Positions 1 to 7,566 are shown, numbered from the stretch's first letter. The stretch is 45,304 nt of DNA from Caulobacter sp. (GCA_028291055.1 JAQGIP010000092.1:1-45304); one strand, 5' to 3'. A program made the numbers and translations. The notes: a model not told the origin generated them from the letters alone.

Positions 1-102
1 AACTCACCGCCGCAGCCGGGGCCGCGGGGCTAGCGGGCCCGGTGCAGGCCCGTCAGGCCGGACCGAGGCCCAGGTGCCGGTAGGCCGATAAGGCCGGGCC
101 GC

Positions 103-131
103 TTGCATTCCGGCCGCGCCCATAATATAGC
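103..131 (+). promoter_or_regulatory. putative promoter of the ArsR/AHSA1 operon
   Basis: A TTGCAT hexamer (103-108) and TATAGC (126-131) are separated by 17 bases in the only AT-rich patch of the leader, and the following inverted repeat starts at the end of the -10. This fits a sigma70-type promoter blocked by a bound repressor, but both hexamers are imperfect. The bases before it (1-102) are GC-rich and I see no gene in them; a frame ending in a TAG at 31-33 could be the tail of an upstream gene but is too short to judge. Confidence 0.35.
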
Positions 132-150
132 TATCTAGCAATATAGATAG
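131..150. promoter_or_regulatory. putative ArsR-family operator (inverted repeat)
   Basis: CTATCTA (131-137) and TAGATAG (144-150) are perfect inverted 7-base arms around a 6-base spacer. They lie 10 bases before the start of the ArsR-type gene and overlap the probable -10 and the ribosome binding site AGGTGG (149-154). AT-rich palindromes of this size directly ahead of an ArsR-type gene are the usual autoregulatory operator of that family. That this protein binds here is inference. Confidence 0.5.
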
Positions 151-160
151 GTGGCGATCC

Positions 161-517
161 ATGATGTCCACTGCGGCCCAGCCCCTCGACCGCATCTTCG
201 GCGCGCTCGCCGACCCGACCCGCCGCGCGATCCTCGCCCGGCTTTCGGGCGGCGAAGCCACGGTCAATGAGTTGGTGGCTCCGTTCGGGCTCAGCCAGCC
301 GACCATCTCCAAGCATCTGAAGGTCCTCGAGTACGCGGGTCTCGTCTCGCGCGGCCGCGACGCCCAGTTCCGGCCGGTGCGCCTGAACGCCGCGCCGCTG
401 GCGGACGCCGCCCAGTGGCTCGGCGACTACCGCCGCTTCTGGGACGAAAGCCTCGATCGCCTCGAGGACTATGTGGAAGAGCTGAAAGCCAGGGAGAAAA
501 GCCATGACGGCCAGTGA
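161..517 (+). CDS. ArsR-family winged-helix transcriptional repressor
   Basis: A 118-residue cytosolic DNA-binding protein. The ArsR signature ADPTRRAIL sits at about residues 17-25 and a helix-turn-helix spans about 34-58, with the recognition helix SQPTISKHLKVL. There is no CxC metal-binding motif in the recognition helix, so this is the metal-independent subgroup that usually pairs with SRPBCC proteins. The ATG at 161 has AGGTGG 6 bases upstream. The gene overlaps the next one by 14 bases, so the two are translated together. The inverted repeat just upstream suggests that it represses its own operon. The inducing signal cannot be told from the sequence. Confidence 0.93.
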   Translation: MMSTAAQPLDRIFGALADPTRRAILARLSGGEATVNELVAPFGLSQPTISKHLKVLEYAGLVSRGRDAQFRPVRLNAAPLADAAQWLGDYRRFWDESLDRLEDYVEELKAREKSHDGQ

Positions 518-977
518 AAGCGTCGCCGACCGCGAATTCATCATGACCCGGGTCTTCGACGCCCCGGCGCGCCTGTTGTTCCAGGCCTACAGCCAGCCCC
601 AGCACCTGATGAAATGGTTCGGCCCGGTGGGCTGGCCCCTGACCCTGTGCGAGGTGGATTTCCGGGTCGGCGGCCGTTACCGCTTCGCCATGACTGGTCC
701 CAGCGGCGAGCAGAACATCCCGTTCGGAGGCCAGTATCTCGAGATCGTCCCGGACCGGAAGATCGTCTTCGACAACACCTTCGAAGCCCCGGGGTCCGAG
801 ACCATGGTCATGACCGTGACCTTCGAGGAGGCGGGCGGCAAGACCACCCTGACCCTGAACACCCTCTTCGGCTCGGTGGCGATGAAGAACGGCCATATCG
901 GCGGCGGCTTCGAAGAGGGCACCAATTCCGGCTTCGACCAGCTGGCCGAGGTGGTCGCGGGGATGGCGTCCGCCTGA
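504..977 (+). CDS. SRPBCC/AHSA1-domain protein
   Basis: A 157-residue soluble protein with the AHSA1/START-like fold. It begins with the typical REFIMTRVFDAPARLLFQAY, followed by the PQHLMKWFGP and FRVGGRYRFAM segments and a C-terminal helix (NSGFDQLAEVVAG). These proteins form a hydrophobic cavity and probably bind a small ligand; no enzymatic residues are evident. AGGGAG at 491-496 precedes the start, inside the end of the ArsR gene. The ArsR-AHSA1 pair is a very common two-gene unit in Proteobacteria, where the second gene is taken as the regulated effector. Its specific function is unknown. Confidence 0.92.
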   Translation: MTASESVADREFIMTRVFDAPARLLFQAYSQPQHLMKWFGPVGWPLTLCEVDFRVGGRYRFAMTGPSGEQNIPFGGQYLEIVPDRKIVFDNTFEAPGSETMVMTVTFEEAGGKTTLTLNTLFGSVAMKNGHIGGGFEEGTNSGFDQLAEVVAGMASA

Positions 978-990
978 TCCTGGGCTTCCT

Positions 991-1338
991 CTAGCCGAAC
1001 GCGGCGGCATAGGCCTCGGGCTTGAAGCCGACGATGAGGTCGTCGCCAACCGCCAGGACCGGCCGCTTGATCATGGACGGCTGCTCCGCCATCAGGACGA
1101 TCGCCTTGGCCTCGTCGATGCCGGTCTTGGCGGCGTCGGGCAGCTTGCGGAAGGTCGTGCCCGACCGGTTGAGGAGCACCTCCCAGCCGACCTTGGCCGC
1201 CCAGGCCTGCAGCACGGCGGGCTCCACGCCCACGGCCTTGTAGTCGTGGAAGGCGTAGGCCACGCCGTGGCTGTCCAGCCAGTCGCGGGCCTTCTTCATG
1301 GTGTCGCAGGCCTTGATGCCGTGGATGGTGGTGGTCAC
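991..1338 (-). CDS. ArsC/Spx-family reductase (YffB-like)
   Basis: A thioredoxin-fold protein of 115 residues, matching YffB-type ArsC-family proteins in length. It opens with TTTIHGIKACDTMKKARDWL, whose single N-terminal Cys (residue 11) is followed by the CDTxKKA pattern of YffB. A conserved RSGTTFRKLP and a C-terminal KRPVL...VGF region follow. I chose the GTG at 1338 because GGGGAG precedes it on this strand and the family begins there; the frame stays open further upstream with unrelated Gly/Ala-rich residues. Members are glutathione- or thiol-linked reductases, and a role in arsenate resistance should not be assumed. It is convergent with the AHSA1 gene (14-base gap). Confidence 0.88.
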   Translation of the reverse strand: MTTTIHGIKACDTMKKARDWLDSHGVAYAFHDYKAVGVEPAVLQAWAAKVGWEVLLNRSGTTFRKLPDAAKTGIDEAKAIVLMAEQPSMIKRPVLAVGDDLIVGFKPEAYAAAFG

Positions 1339-1352
1339 GCCGCTGTTCTCCC

Positions 1353-2057
1353 CTAACCCCGCGCCGGAATATTCAGCCCGCGCTCCACCGCCGGGCGCGC
1401 CAGGCACCGCGCCAGCCATGCCGGCACATGGGTCAGGCTGTCATACTCCACCAGTTCGCCCGCCTCATAGAAGCCGATCAGGTTGCGCACCCAGCCGAGC
1501 AGGGCGATATCGGCGATGGTGAAGTCGTCGTCCATGATCCACTGGCGCCCATCGAGCCTCTGTTCCAGAACGCCCAGCAGGCGCTTGGATTCGGTGACGT
1601 AGCGCTGCAGCGGGCGCTTATCCTCATAGTCGCGGCCGGCGAATTTGTTGAAGAAACCCACCTGGCCGAACATCGGGCCGACGCCGCCCATCTGCCAATA
1701 GACCCACTGGATCGTCTCGATGCGCCGCGCCGGATCGGCGGGCAGCAGCTTGCCGGTCTTCTCGGCCAGGTACTGGAGGATGGCGCCGGACTCAAACAGC
1801 CCCAGCGGCTTTCCGCCCGGCCCATCCGGATCGATGATCGCCGGGATCTTGCCGTTGGGGTTCAGCGACAGGAACTCCGGCGTCCAGCTCTCATTGGCCA
1901 TGATGTTGATGGCGTGGGGTTCGTAGGGAAGGCCCAGTTCTTCCAGCATGATCGACACCTTCACCCCGTTCGGCGTCGGCACGGAATAGAGCTGGATGCG
2001 GTCGGGATGCCGGGCGGGCCACCGGGTGGCGATCGGAAACGCGGACAGGTCTGACAT
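1353..2057 (-). CDS. glutathione S-transferase, YfcG/YghU (nu) type
   Basis: A 234-residue cytosolic glutathione transferase. The N-terminal thioredoxin-like domain carries IQLYSVPTPNGVKVSIMLEE, with the Thr-Pro-Asn motif that replaces the usual Tyr/Ser in the YfcG/YghU class, then NPNGKIPAI and the glutathione-binding FESGAILQYLAEK. The all-helical C-terminal domain starts at about residue 105. YfcG and YghU have disulfide-bond reductase activity with glutathione, so this is a better guess than general detoxification. The gene lies just upstream of the ArsC-like gene on the same strand (14-base gap), suggesting a small thiol-redox operon. Confidence 0.92.
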   Translation of the reverse strand: MSDLSAFPIATRWPARHPDRIQLYSVPTPNGVKVSIMLEELGLPYEPHAINIMANESWTPEFLSLNPNGKIPAIIDPDGPGGKPLGLFESGAILQYLAEKTGKLLPADPARRIETIQWVYWQMGGVGPMFGQVGFFNKFAGRDYEDKRPLQRYVTESKRLLGVLEQRLDGRQWIMDDDFTIADIALLGWVRNLIGFYEAGELVEYDSLTHVPAWLARCLARPAVERGLNIPARG

Positions 2058-2140
2058 TGAGACTCACAAGCGGATGAGGAAGGGCGGCCCACAGCCCAGG
2101 TAGTGTCGGATGCGCCCGCGCGCCATAGCCGCCACGCACC

Positions 2141-2689
2141 CTAGAAAAGATCGTCCGGCGGCCGCCGCGTCCGGGCCTTCGGCCGCTCCCACACCACCCC
2201 TGGATAGCCCTTCAACGCCCCCAGCGCGGCGCCGGTGTATTCCCAGTCGGCGGTCTCTCCGATGTTCAGGTGGTAGCGCGGCTCGCGCCCGGTGCGGGTC
2301 TCGAACAGGGCGCGGGGAATGTTGACCATCTTCGGCGCCCGGGGCCGCTCATAGAACAAGGGCGTGCCGCAGGCGGCGCAGAAGCTCCGTATCGTTCCGA
2401 GCGCCCTGTCCTCGAAGCGGGTGATGGCGTCTTCGCCCCTGGTGACCCGCACCCGGCTCTTCCAACTGCCCACATAGGTGGCGTAGGCGCAGCCCTGGGC
2501 ATGGCGGCTGGCCTTGCCATGATCGTGCCAGGCCCAGACGGCGGGGATCTCCATCTCCAGCCGCACGGCGCCGCAAACGCAGCCGCCCCTGGCGACCGGC
2601 CCCGGCGCCTTGCGCCCCTTGCCAGGCGGCTTTGTGAGTTCGGTCAGGGTCGTCTCCGGGATTGCAGCCAAGGGTCTAACCCATGCCAA
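2141..2689 (-). CDS. GFA (CENP-V-like) family zinc protein
   Basis: A protein of up to 182 residues of the glutathione-dependent formaldehyde-activating (GFA) superfamily. The zinc ligands are recognisable: GGCVCGAVRLEM near residue 36 and SFCAACGTPLFYE near residue 103. Between them lies an Ala/Cys region (HAQGCAYATYVGSW), and a C-terminal VNIPRALFE...YHLNIGETADW follows. The frame contains no ATG before the domain. The proposed start is a TTG at 2689, a second TTG lies at 2671, and neither has a convincing ribosome binding site, so the N-terminus is uncertain. Most GFA-family proteins are not true formaldehyde-activating enzymes, so the substrate is unknown. Confidence 0.85.
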   Translation of the reverse strand: MAWVRPLAAIPETTLTELTKPPGKGRKAPGPVARGGCVCGAVRLEMEIPAVWAWHDHGKASRHAQGCAYATYVGSWKSRVRVTRGEDAITRFEDRALGTIRSFCAACGTPLFYERPRAPKMVNIPRALFETRTGREPRYHLNIGETADWEYTGAALGALKGYPGVVWERPKARTRRPPDDLF

Positions 2690-2811
2690 CTGCCATCGGG
2701 CGTCAGCTTATGCCGCGATGCAAGACCGGCCTTGCCGCGAGCCCTGCCCGCGTTGACATCGGCGCGCCCGGCGTGTCCGATCCAAGCCACACAATGGGAG
2801 AGGCGTGCTTG

Positions 2812-3927
2812 ATGTTGCGACGGTCGTTCACGCGCATGGGCCTCGTCCTGGCGGCCCTGGTTCTGGCCGTATCACCGGCGATGGCGCAACCCGGTCCGAA
2901 GATCCATCGCATCGTCGCGGTGGGCGACCTGCACGGCGATTATGCGGCGTGGCGGGATATCGCGCGGGCGGCGGGAGTCATCGATGACAAGGGTCACTGG
3001 ACCGGCGGAAAAGCGGTGCTGGTGCAGACCGGCGACGTGGTCGACCGGGGCCCCGATTCCCTGAAGATCGTCCTGGACCTCATGCGGCTGCAGAAGGAAG
3101 CGCCCAAGGCCGGAGGGCGTGTGATCGCGCTGGTCGGCAACCATGAGGCGATGAATGTCACGGACGATCTTCGCTATGTGTCGCAGGGGGATTATGCGGC
3201 CTTCGTGGACGGCAATTCGCAGCAACTGCGCGAGCGGGTCTATGCGGCCAACAGGCCCACGCTGGAGGCGGCCTACCGCAAGCGAGACCCGACCCTGACC
3301 AGCGAGGCGATCAAGCAGGCCTGGATGGCGGCCACGCCGCTGGGGATGCTCGAGCATCAGGCGGCCTGGCATGGCGACGGCAAGATCGGGCTCTGGGTGA
3401 TCTCCAACCCCGCCGTGGTGGCGCTGGACGGCACGCTGTTCGTGCACGGCGGGCTGAGCGGCGCCTATGCCGCCACGCCGCTGGACGAGATCAACCGCCG
3501 CGTCGCCGCCGCGCTGAAGGCCGGAGACACCGACCCGGCCTCGATCATCAACGACCCGATGGGACCGCTCTGGTACCGGGGCCTGATCGCGCGCGACAAG
3601 CCCGCCGCCCCGGCGGCCCCGGGCGCCACGGGTGCGAGCGCCGAGACGCCCCCGGCCGATCCGGCCGCGCCGCCGGCGCCGCCCGGGCCCTCCATCGAGG
3701 AGGAGCTCGGCCAGGTGCTCCAGGCCTATGGGGCGAAGCGGATGGTCATCGGCCACACCCCGATCCTGTCGGGCATCGCCGTCCTCTTCGACGGCCGCCT
3801 GATCCGCATCGACACCGGCATTTCCGCCTACTACGGCGGCGCGCTGACCTATCTGGAAATCCTCGACGGCGTCGCCATCCCCCATACGGTCCAACGGTCC
3901 GCGCCGGTCAAGGCGGGAGCCCAATGA
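2812..3927 (+). CDS. exported calcineurin-like (PPP-type) metallophosphatase
   Basis: A protein of 371 residues with a Sec signal peptide (Arg-rich start, hydrophobic core, cleavage after SPAMA). All motifs of a PPP-type binuclear metallophosphatase are visible in order: GDLHGD, GDVVDRG, GNHEAMN, a central VHGGLS and a late GHTP. An Ala/Pro-rich insertion of about 30 residues (3601-3693) splits the domain before the GHTP motif. I chose the ATG at 2812 because GGGAGAGG lies 8 bases upstream and the signal peptide begins there. It overlaps the next gene by 4 bases (ATGA), so both are probably made together and exported. Bacterial Shewanella-like phosphatases are the closest described relatives by motif; substrate unknown. 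Confidence 0.9.
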   Translation: MLRRSFTRMGLVLAALVLAVSPAMAQPGPKIHRIVAVGDLHGDYAAWRDIARAAGVIDDKGHWTGGKAVLVQTGDVVDRGPDSLKIVLDLMRLQKEAPKAGGRVIALVGNHEAMNVTDDLRYVSQGDYAAFVDGNSQQLRERVYAANRPTLEAAYRKRDPTLTSEAIKQAWMAATPLGMLEHQAAWHGDGKIGLWVISNPAVVALDGTLFVHGGLSGAYAATPLDEINRRVAAALKAGDTDPASIINDPMGPLWYRGLIARDKPAAPAAPGATGASAETPPADPAAPPAPPGPSIEEELGQVLQAYGAKRMVIGHTPILSGIAVLFDGRLIRIDTGISAYYGGALTYLEILDGVAIPHTVQRSAPVKAGAQ

Positions 3928-4979
3928 TGCGCGGAGTCTGGCGGATCGCCCTGGCGGCGCTGGCCCTGATGATCCCGGCCCTGGCCCAGGCCGCGCCGGA
4001 GGGCCCCAAGCCCCTGTTCGCCGGCGAGGAGGTCATCCACATCACCATCAAGGCCCCGATCAGCACGATCATCGCCGCGCGCGTCCACTCCGACGCCCCG
4101 GTCGAGGGCTCTCTGACGCTGGCGGGCGCCAGGCCCGAGACCCTGCCGATCAAGCTGTCCGTGCGCGGTCTGACCCGGCGCAAGACCGCCGCCTGCACCT
4201 TCCCGCCGCTACGGTTGGAGTTCACCGAAAAACCCGGCCCGACCTCCCTATTCGCCGGCCAGAAGAAGCTGAAGCTGGTCACCCACTGCCGCCCGGCGGC
4301 CACCTATGAGCAGGACACCCTGGTCGAGTACTCGGCCTACCGCGTCTACAATGTGGTGACCCCCTTCAGCTATCGGGTGCGCCTGGCCCAGGTCGACTAT
4401 GTGGATGCCGACGGCAAGGTGCTGGCCTCCAAGATGGGCTTCTTCATCGAAGACACCGACGACGTCGCCAAGCGCAACGGCCTGGCCGAGGCGGAATTAG
4501 GCGAGCGTATCGCTATCCCGCAGCTCAGCGCCCGCGACGGCGGGCGCGCCGCCCTGTTCGAATATATGATCGGCAACCTCGACTGGGCCATGAACGCCGG
4601 CCCGGCGGGCGACAGCTGCTGCCACAACTTCAAGCTCATCGCGGCGAAGGGGGCGACGTCCGGCCTGATCCCCCTGCCCTACGACTATGACTTCACCGGC
4701 CTGGTCGACGCGCCCTACGCCGTGCCGCCCGACAGCATCCCGGTGGCCAGCGTGCGCGTACGCCGCTATCGCGGCTTCTGCGTCCACAACGACGGCGCCC
4801 TGGCGGCGGCGGGCGAGTTCCGGGCCAAGCGCGCGGCCATGTTGGCCGTGTTCGACCATGTGCCCCATCTGGAAGACGGCGCGCGCCGCAAGGCGGTGGC
4901 CTATCTCAGCGGTTTCTTCGACCAGATCGGCAGCGACCAGGACGTGTCGGACAAGGTTCTGCGCAGTTGCATGGGCTAG
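3924..4979 (+). CDS. exported protein with CotH-like kinase features
   Basis: A 351-residue protein with a signal peptide (cleavage near AQAAP). I do not recognise a named family with certainty, but the layout follows CotH-type atypical kinases. There is a LRLEF strand, then LFAGQKKLKLVTHC, a helix EYSAYRVYNVV, SYRVRLAQVDYVD, and GFFIEDTDDVAKRNG. A catalytic-loop-like stretch follows: IGNLDWAMN, then CCHNFKLI, and a metal-binding-like PLPYDYDFTGLVD. CotH of spore coats has a comparable NRDT...NFFLY...WDYD arrangement. The assignment is pattern-based. The start codon overlaps the stop of the exported phosphatase, so a secreted kinase/phosphatase pair is a reasonable hypothesis. It ends tail-to-tail with the DUF4956 gene, sharing a CTAG. 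Confidence 0.8.
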   Translation: MMRGVWRIALAALALMIPALAQAAPEGPKPLFAGEEVIHITIKAPISTIIAARVHSDAPVEGSLTLAGARPETLPIKLSVRGLTRRKTAACTFPPLRLEFTEKPGPTSLFAGQKKLKLVTHCRPAATYEQDTLVEYSAYRVYNVVTPFSYRVRLAQVDYVDADGKVLASKMGFFIEDTDDVAKRNGLAEAELGERIAIPQLSARDGGRAALFEYMIGNLDWAMNAGPAGDSCCHNFKLIAAKGATSGLIPLPYDYDFTGLVDAPYAVPPDSIPVASVRVRRYRGFCVHNDGALAAAGEFRAKRAAMLAVFDHVPHLEDGARRKAVAYLSGFFDQIGSDQDVSDKVLRSCMG

Positions 4980-5758
4980 GCTTTCGGCGCGCCCTTGGGC
5001 GCCTCAGGCGCATGCGGCCCCTCGACCTCTACCTTCACTGACGTAGACGTCTCGGTCATCACCATCGAGCCGCCGGCGGCGACGCCGGCCGCGGCGGCGG
5101 CGGCCATCTGGCTGTGGGTGTCGTTAGGGTCGAAGTCGCTGAGGTAGCGCTTCATGTAGTGGCGCTCGCCGTACTGGGTGGCCCACAGGCCCACGAAGCA
5201 GAGGTTGAACATCACCGACATCACCGTTGCCAGCTCCACGGCGCCGACGCCTGAAGACAGGCCGATCCCGATGGCCAGCAGGATGAACATCAGATCACCC
5301 GGGCTCTTCATGGTGTTGCGGAAATTGGCCACCCCGGCGATGCCCGCCAGCGAGAAGGACAGCGCCAGGCTGTCCTGCACCAGCACGACGATCCCAGAGA
5401 CGACGACCGGCAGGATGACGATGGTGCCGATCAGCGACTGATCGAACTGATCCTGGGCGCGGACCTCCATGAACACCCAGCTGACGGGTAGCGACACCAG
5501 CAGGGCGCCGGCCATGGCGCACACCAGCCACACGATGCTGCCGCCGAGGGATCCCACGTGGCCGATCTGGCTGCTGACCTGACTGACGTGGCTCTTGTCG
5601 AACACGCCGCCGGATTCAGCGTGGCTGATCAGCGACTGCAGGCGCCCGACCGGCAGATACTCCTGCCACGCCGGGAACACCTTCAGCGCGACCCAGACCA
5701 CCACGGCAAGCACCGCGTAGTAGGCGATCAGTTTCGCCAGAAGCTTGAAGGCCTTCAT
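4976..5758 (-). CDS. DUF4956 family inner-membrane protein
   Basis: A 260-residue membrane protein. An N-terminal helix (about 5-25) is followed by an extracytoplasmic loop and three or four further hydrophobic segments (about 72-95, 110-125, 155-185). The DUF4956 core is recognisable: LSFSLAGIAGVANFRNTMK, then a GDLMFILLAIGIGLSSGVGA helix. The C-terminus is a cytosolic tail rich in Ala, Glu and Pro. GGGGGAAAG precedes the ATG at 5758. DUF4956 proteins have no established biochemical role, but in other bacteria they are often encoded beside VTC-type polyphosphate polymerases and CotH kinases. Here the neighbours are a CotH-like gene and a PPK2 gene. Confidence 0.88.
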   Translation of the reverse strand: MKAFKLLAKLIAYYAVLAVVVWVALKVFPAWQEYLPVGRLQSLISHAESGGVFDKSHVSQVSSQIGHVGSLGGSIVWLVCAMAGALLVSLPVSWVFMEVRAQDQFDQSLIGTIVILPVVVSGIVVLVQDSLALSFSLAGIAGVANFRNTMKSPGDLMFILLAIGIGLSSGVGAVELATVMSVMFNLCFVGLWATQYGERHYMKRYLSDFDPNDTHSQMAAAAAAGVAAGGSMVMTETSTSVKVEVEGPHAPEAPKGAPKA

Positions 5759-5817
5759 GCTTTCCCCCGGAGCAATACGGTCGTGCTCGATATCTAGGTT
5801 AGTTCACGCCGAGGCGC

Positions 5818-5839
5818 AAAATCGTCCGGCATCGGACGA
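5818..5839 (-). terminator. rho-independent terminator after ppk2
   Basis: On the minus strand a perfect 7-bp stem (TCGTCCG/CGGACGA) with an ATGC loop is followed directly by TTTT. It lies 44 bases past the ppk2 stop and before the DUF4956 start, so it would separate the two leftward transcripts. Confidence 0.6.
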
Positions 5840-5882
5840 ATGATTGTCAGTTGAAGGTGGGCGATAAAGGCGCGCCGCCAGC

Positions 5883-6668
5883 TCAGTCCTCCGGCGCCTT
5901 GTAGTCGGGCAGCGGCTGGAGGTAGTCGAACTGTTCCCTGAGCGGCGCATTCGCCAGCGGCGGCCATTCGATTTCGGCCAGCGGCAGCTTGGTGTCCGGC
6001 ACCCGGTCGAGCAGATCGCGCAGCAGCGTGAGGCGGCCCATCTCCTGGCTGTTGAAATCGATCACCGTCCAGGGCGCATGCTCCGTGTGCGTCGCCTTGA
6101 GCATATCCTCCCGCGCGCGGGTGTAGGCGTCGTATTTGGTGCGCGCCTCCAGGTCGATCGGCGACAGCTTCCAGCGCTTGAGGGGGTTGTTCAGCCGGTT
6201 GGCGAGCCGCTCTTCCTGCTTTTCCTGATCGCAGGCCAGCCAGTACTTCACAAGGATGATGCCGTGGTTGACCAGTTGGCGCTCGAACTCCGGAACGGCC
6301 GCCAGGAAATCCTGCGCCTCCTGCTCAGTGCAGAAGCCCATCACCCGTTCGACGCCGGCCCGATTGTACCAGCTGCGGTCGAACAGCACGATCTCGCCCT
6401 TGGCCGGCAGGTGCTCGACATAGCGCTGGAAATACCACTGGCCACGCTCACGCTCGTTGGGCGACGGCAGGGCGACCACCCGGCACTGGCGCGGGTTCAG
6501 CGTCCGCGAGATGGAGAAGATCGAGCCGCCCTTGCCGGCGGTGTCGCGCCCCTCGAACAGCACCAGCACCCGCTGTCCGGTCTCATCGACCCACCGGGCC
6601 ATCTCGCCCAGTTCCTCGATCAGAGGCTTCTGGAGAACCTCATACTCTTCCCAGGTAAGCTCAGTCAT
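5883..6668 (-). CDS. ppk2: polyphosphate kinase 2 family protein
   Basis: A 261-residue cytosolic kinase that transfers phosphate between polyphosphate and nucleotides. The P-loop lies at about residues 40-48 (GRDTAGKGG). A lid-region RERGQWYFQRYV follows, and the Walker B segment is IVLFDRSWYNRAGVERVMG (about 93-111). Downstream lie KYWLACDQEKQEERL and a helical C-terminus, all standard for single-domain PPK2. Motifs fit the class I type, but the preferred direction (polyP-driven NTP synthesis or the reverse) cannot be read from sequence. I chose the Met at 6668 because the 12 residues before it in the frame lack family similarity. It is probably monocistronic, with a terminator downstream. 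Confidence 0.95.
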   Translation of the reverse strand: MTELTWEEYEVLQKPLIEELGEMARWVDETGQRVLVLFEGRDTAGKGGSIFSISRTLNPRQCRVVALPSPNERERGQWYFQRYVEHLPAKGEIVLFDRSWYNRAGVERVMGFCTEQEAQDFLAAVPEFERQLVNHGIILVKYWLACDQEKQEERLANRLNNPLKRWKLSPIDLEARTKYDAYTRAREDMLKATHTEHAPWTVIDFNSQEMGRLTLLRDLLDRVPDTKLPLAEIEWPPLANAPLREQFDYLQPLPDYKAPED

Positions 6669-6749
6669 ACACGCACGATCCCCAGCGACCCCTATTCCGT
6701 ACACAAACCCGAAGCTTTTCCACAGGGGGTTTTGGCGGCCCGCGCGTGA

Positions 6750-7295
6750 TCAGGCGGGCACGCAGGTCAGCCTGACGGCGTCCTCGCCCACAGCGTCGCT
6801 GGCGACAAGGCGCAGCGGCGGCCGGGCGCCGGCGAAGTAGGGCTTGCCGCCCCCAAGCACGAACGGGCGGAAGTAGAGGCGGTATTCGTCGATGAGGCCG
6901 AGGGCCGTCAACTGGCCCGCCAGATCGGGGCCGGCGACGTCGATGTCGCCCTGAACCTCCGCTTTCAGCCCGCGCACGAACCCTTCAAGGTCTTCGCCGA
7001 CCAGCGTGGCGTTCGGTCCGACCGACTTCAGCGAATGAGAGACGACCCATTTCGGATGGGCCCGCCAGGCCGCCGCGAAGTCATGCTCGATCTCGCCCCA
7101 GTCGGGCTGCGCCTCGTCCCAGTAGCGCATCATCTCATAGATGCGCCGCCCATAGAGGCAGCCGCCCAGGCCCCGGACATGATCGTTGAAATGACGATGC
7201 AGAGCGGGACCGGGCGGCGGCAATTCCGGCCCGCCGGCCACGCCATCGACGTAGCCGTCGAGGGACTGCATCATTCCGAAGATGAGCCTAGCCAT
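6750..7295 (-). CDS. dihydrofolate reductase-like (RibD C-terminal domain) protein
   Basis: A soluble 181-residue protein of the RibD-C/DHFR-like family. It begins MARLIFGMMQSLDGYVDG, contains the nucleotide-binding CLYGRRIYEMM segment and DIDVAGPDLAGQLTALGLID, and ends with RPFVLGGGKPYF. These proteins bind NADPH; E. coli RibD uses this domain to reduce a riboflavin precursor, but stand-alone members are mostly uncharacterised. There is no deaminase domain, so riboflavin synthesis should not be assumed. A second member lies at 8179-8853, and the two share little beyond the fold motifs. Confidence 0.9.
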   Translation of the reverse strand: MARLIFGMMQSLDGYVDGVAGGPELPPPGPALHRHFNDHVRGLGGCLYGRRIYEMMRYWDEAQPDWGEIEHDFAAAWRAHPKWVVSHSLKSVGPNATLVGEDLEGFVRGLKAEVQGDIDVAGPDLAGQLTALGLIDEYRLYFRPFVLGGGKPYFAGARPPLRLVASDAVGEDAVRLTCVPA

Positions 7296-7349
7296 GCTTC
7301 ATGCCCCGTATCGCCAACCGCGCGCCGCGCGGATCGGAACACGCGGCGT

Positions 7350-7502
7350 TCAGGGATTACCGGGTTTTTGCCCGAGCAGCGAGTGGCAGCGAAGCAGCCA
7401 CAGGCGATCGCGGCCCAGGCCACGAACCTCCATGCCCAGCCGCTGCAGCACCTGGCTGTAGCGCGACAGGTGCATGAGATCGAAAATGGCGATGCGGCCG
7501 TG
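7350..7502 (-). pseudogene. possible C-terminal remnant of a SAM methyltransferase
   Basis: A minus-strand frame in this otherwise empty stretch encodes HGRIAIFDLMHLSRYSQVLQ and then RLGM, WLLR and a closing GQKPGNP. This resembles the last 50 residues of small class I methyltransferases (GGR-strand, D-x-x-H, YxxxLxxxGM, ARKP end). No SAM-binding motif or start lies upstream; the frame continues into the start region of the next gene with unrelated residues. It may be a decayed 3' fragment, or chance in GC-rich DNA. Confidence 0.3.
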
Positions 7503-7566
7503 TGGCCGCGCCGACCCGCCGCTGCTATCGTCACTTATGGTTGAGCTTGAAGGCGGGAGAAGCACC

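Noticed and set aside
991..1338. Arsenate resistance operon with the ArsR-type gene at 161
   Set aside because: The regulator lacks metal-binding cysteines, the reductase is of the YffB type on the other strand, and no arsB or acr3 gene is present.
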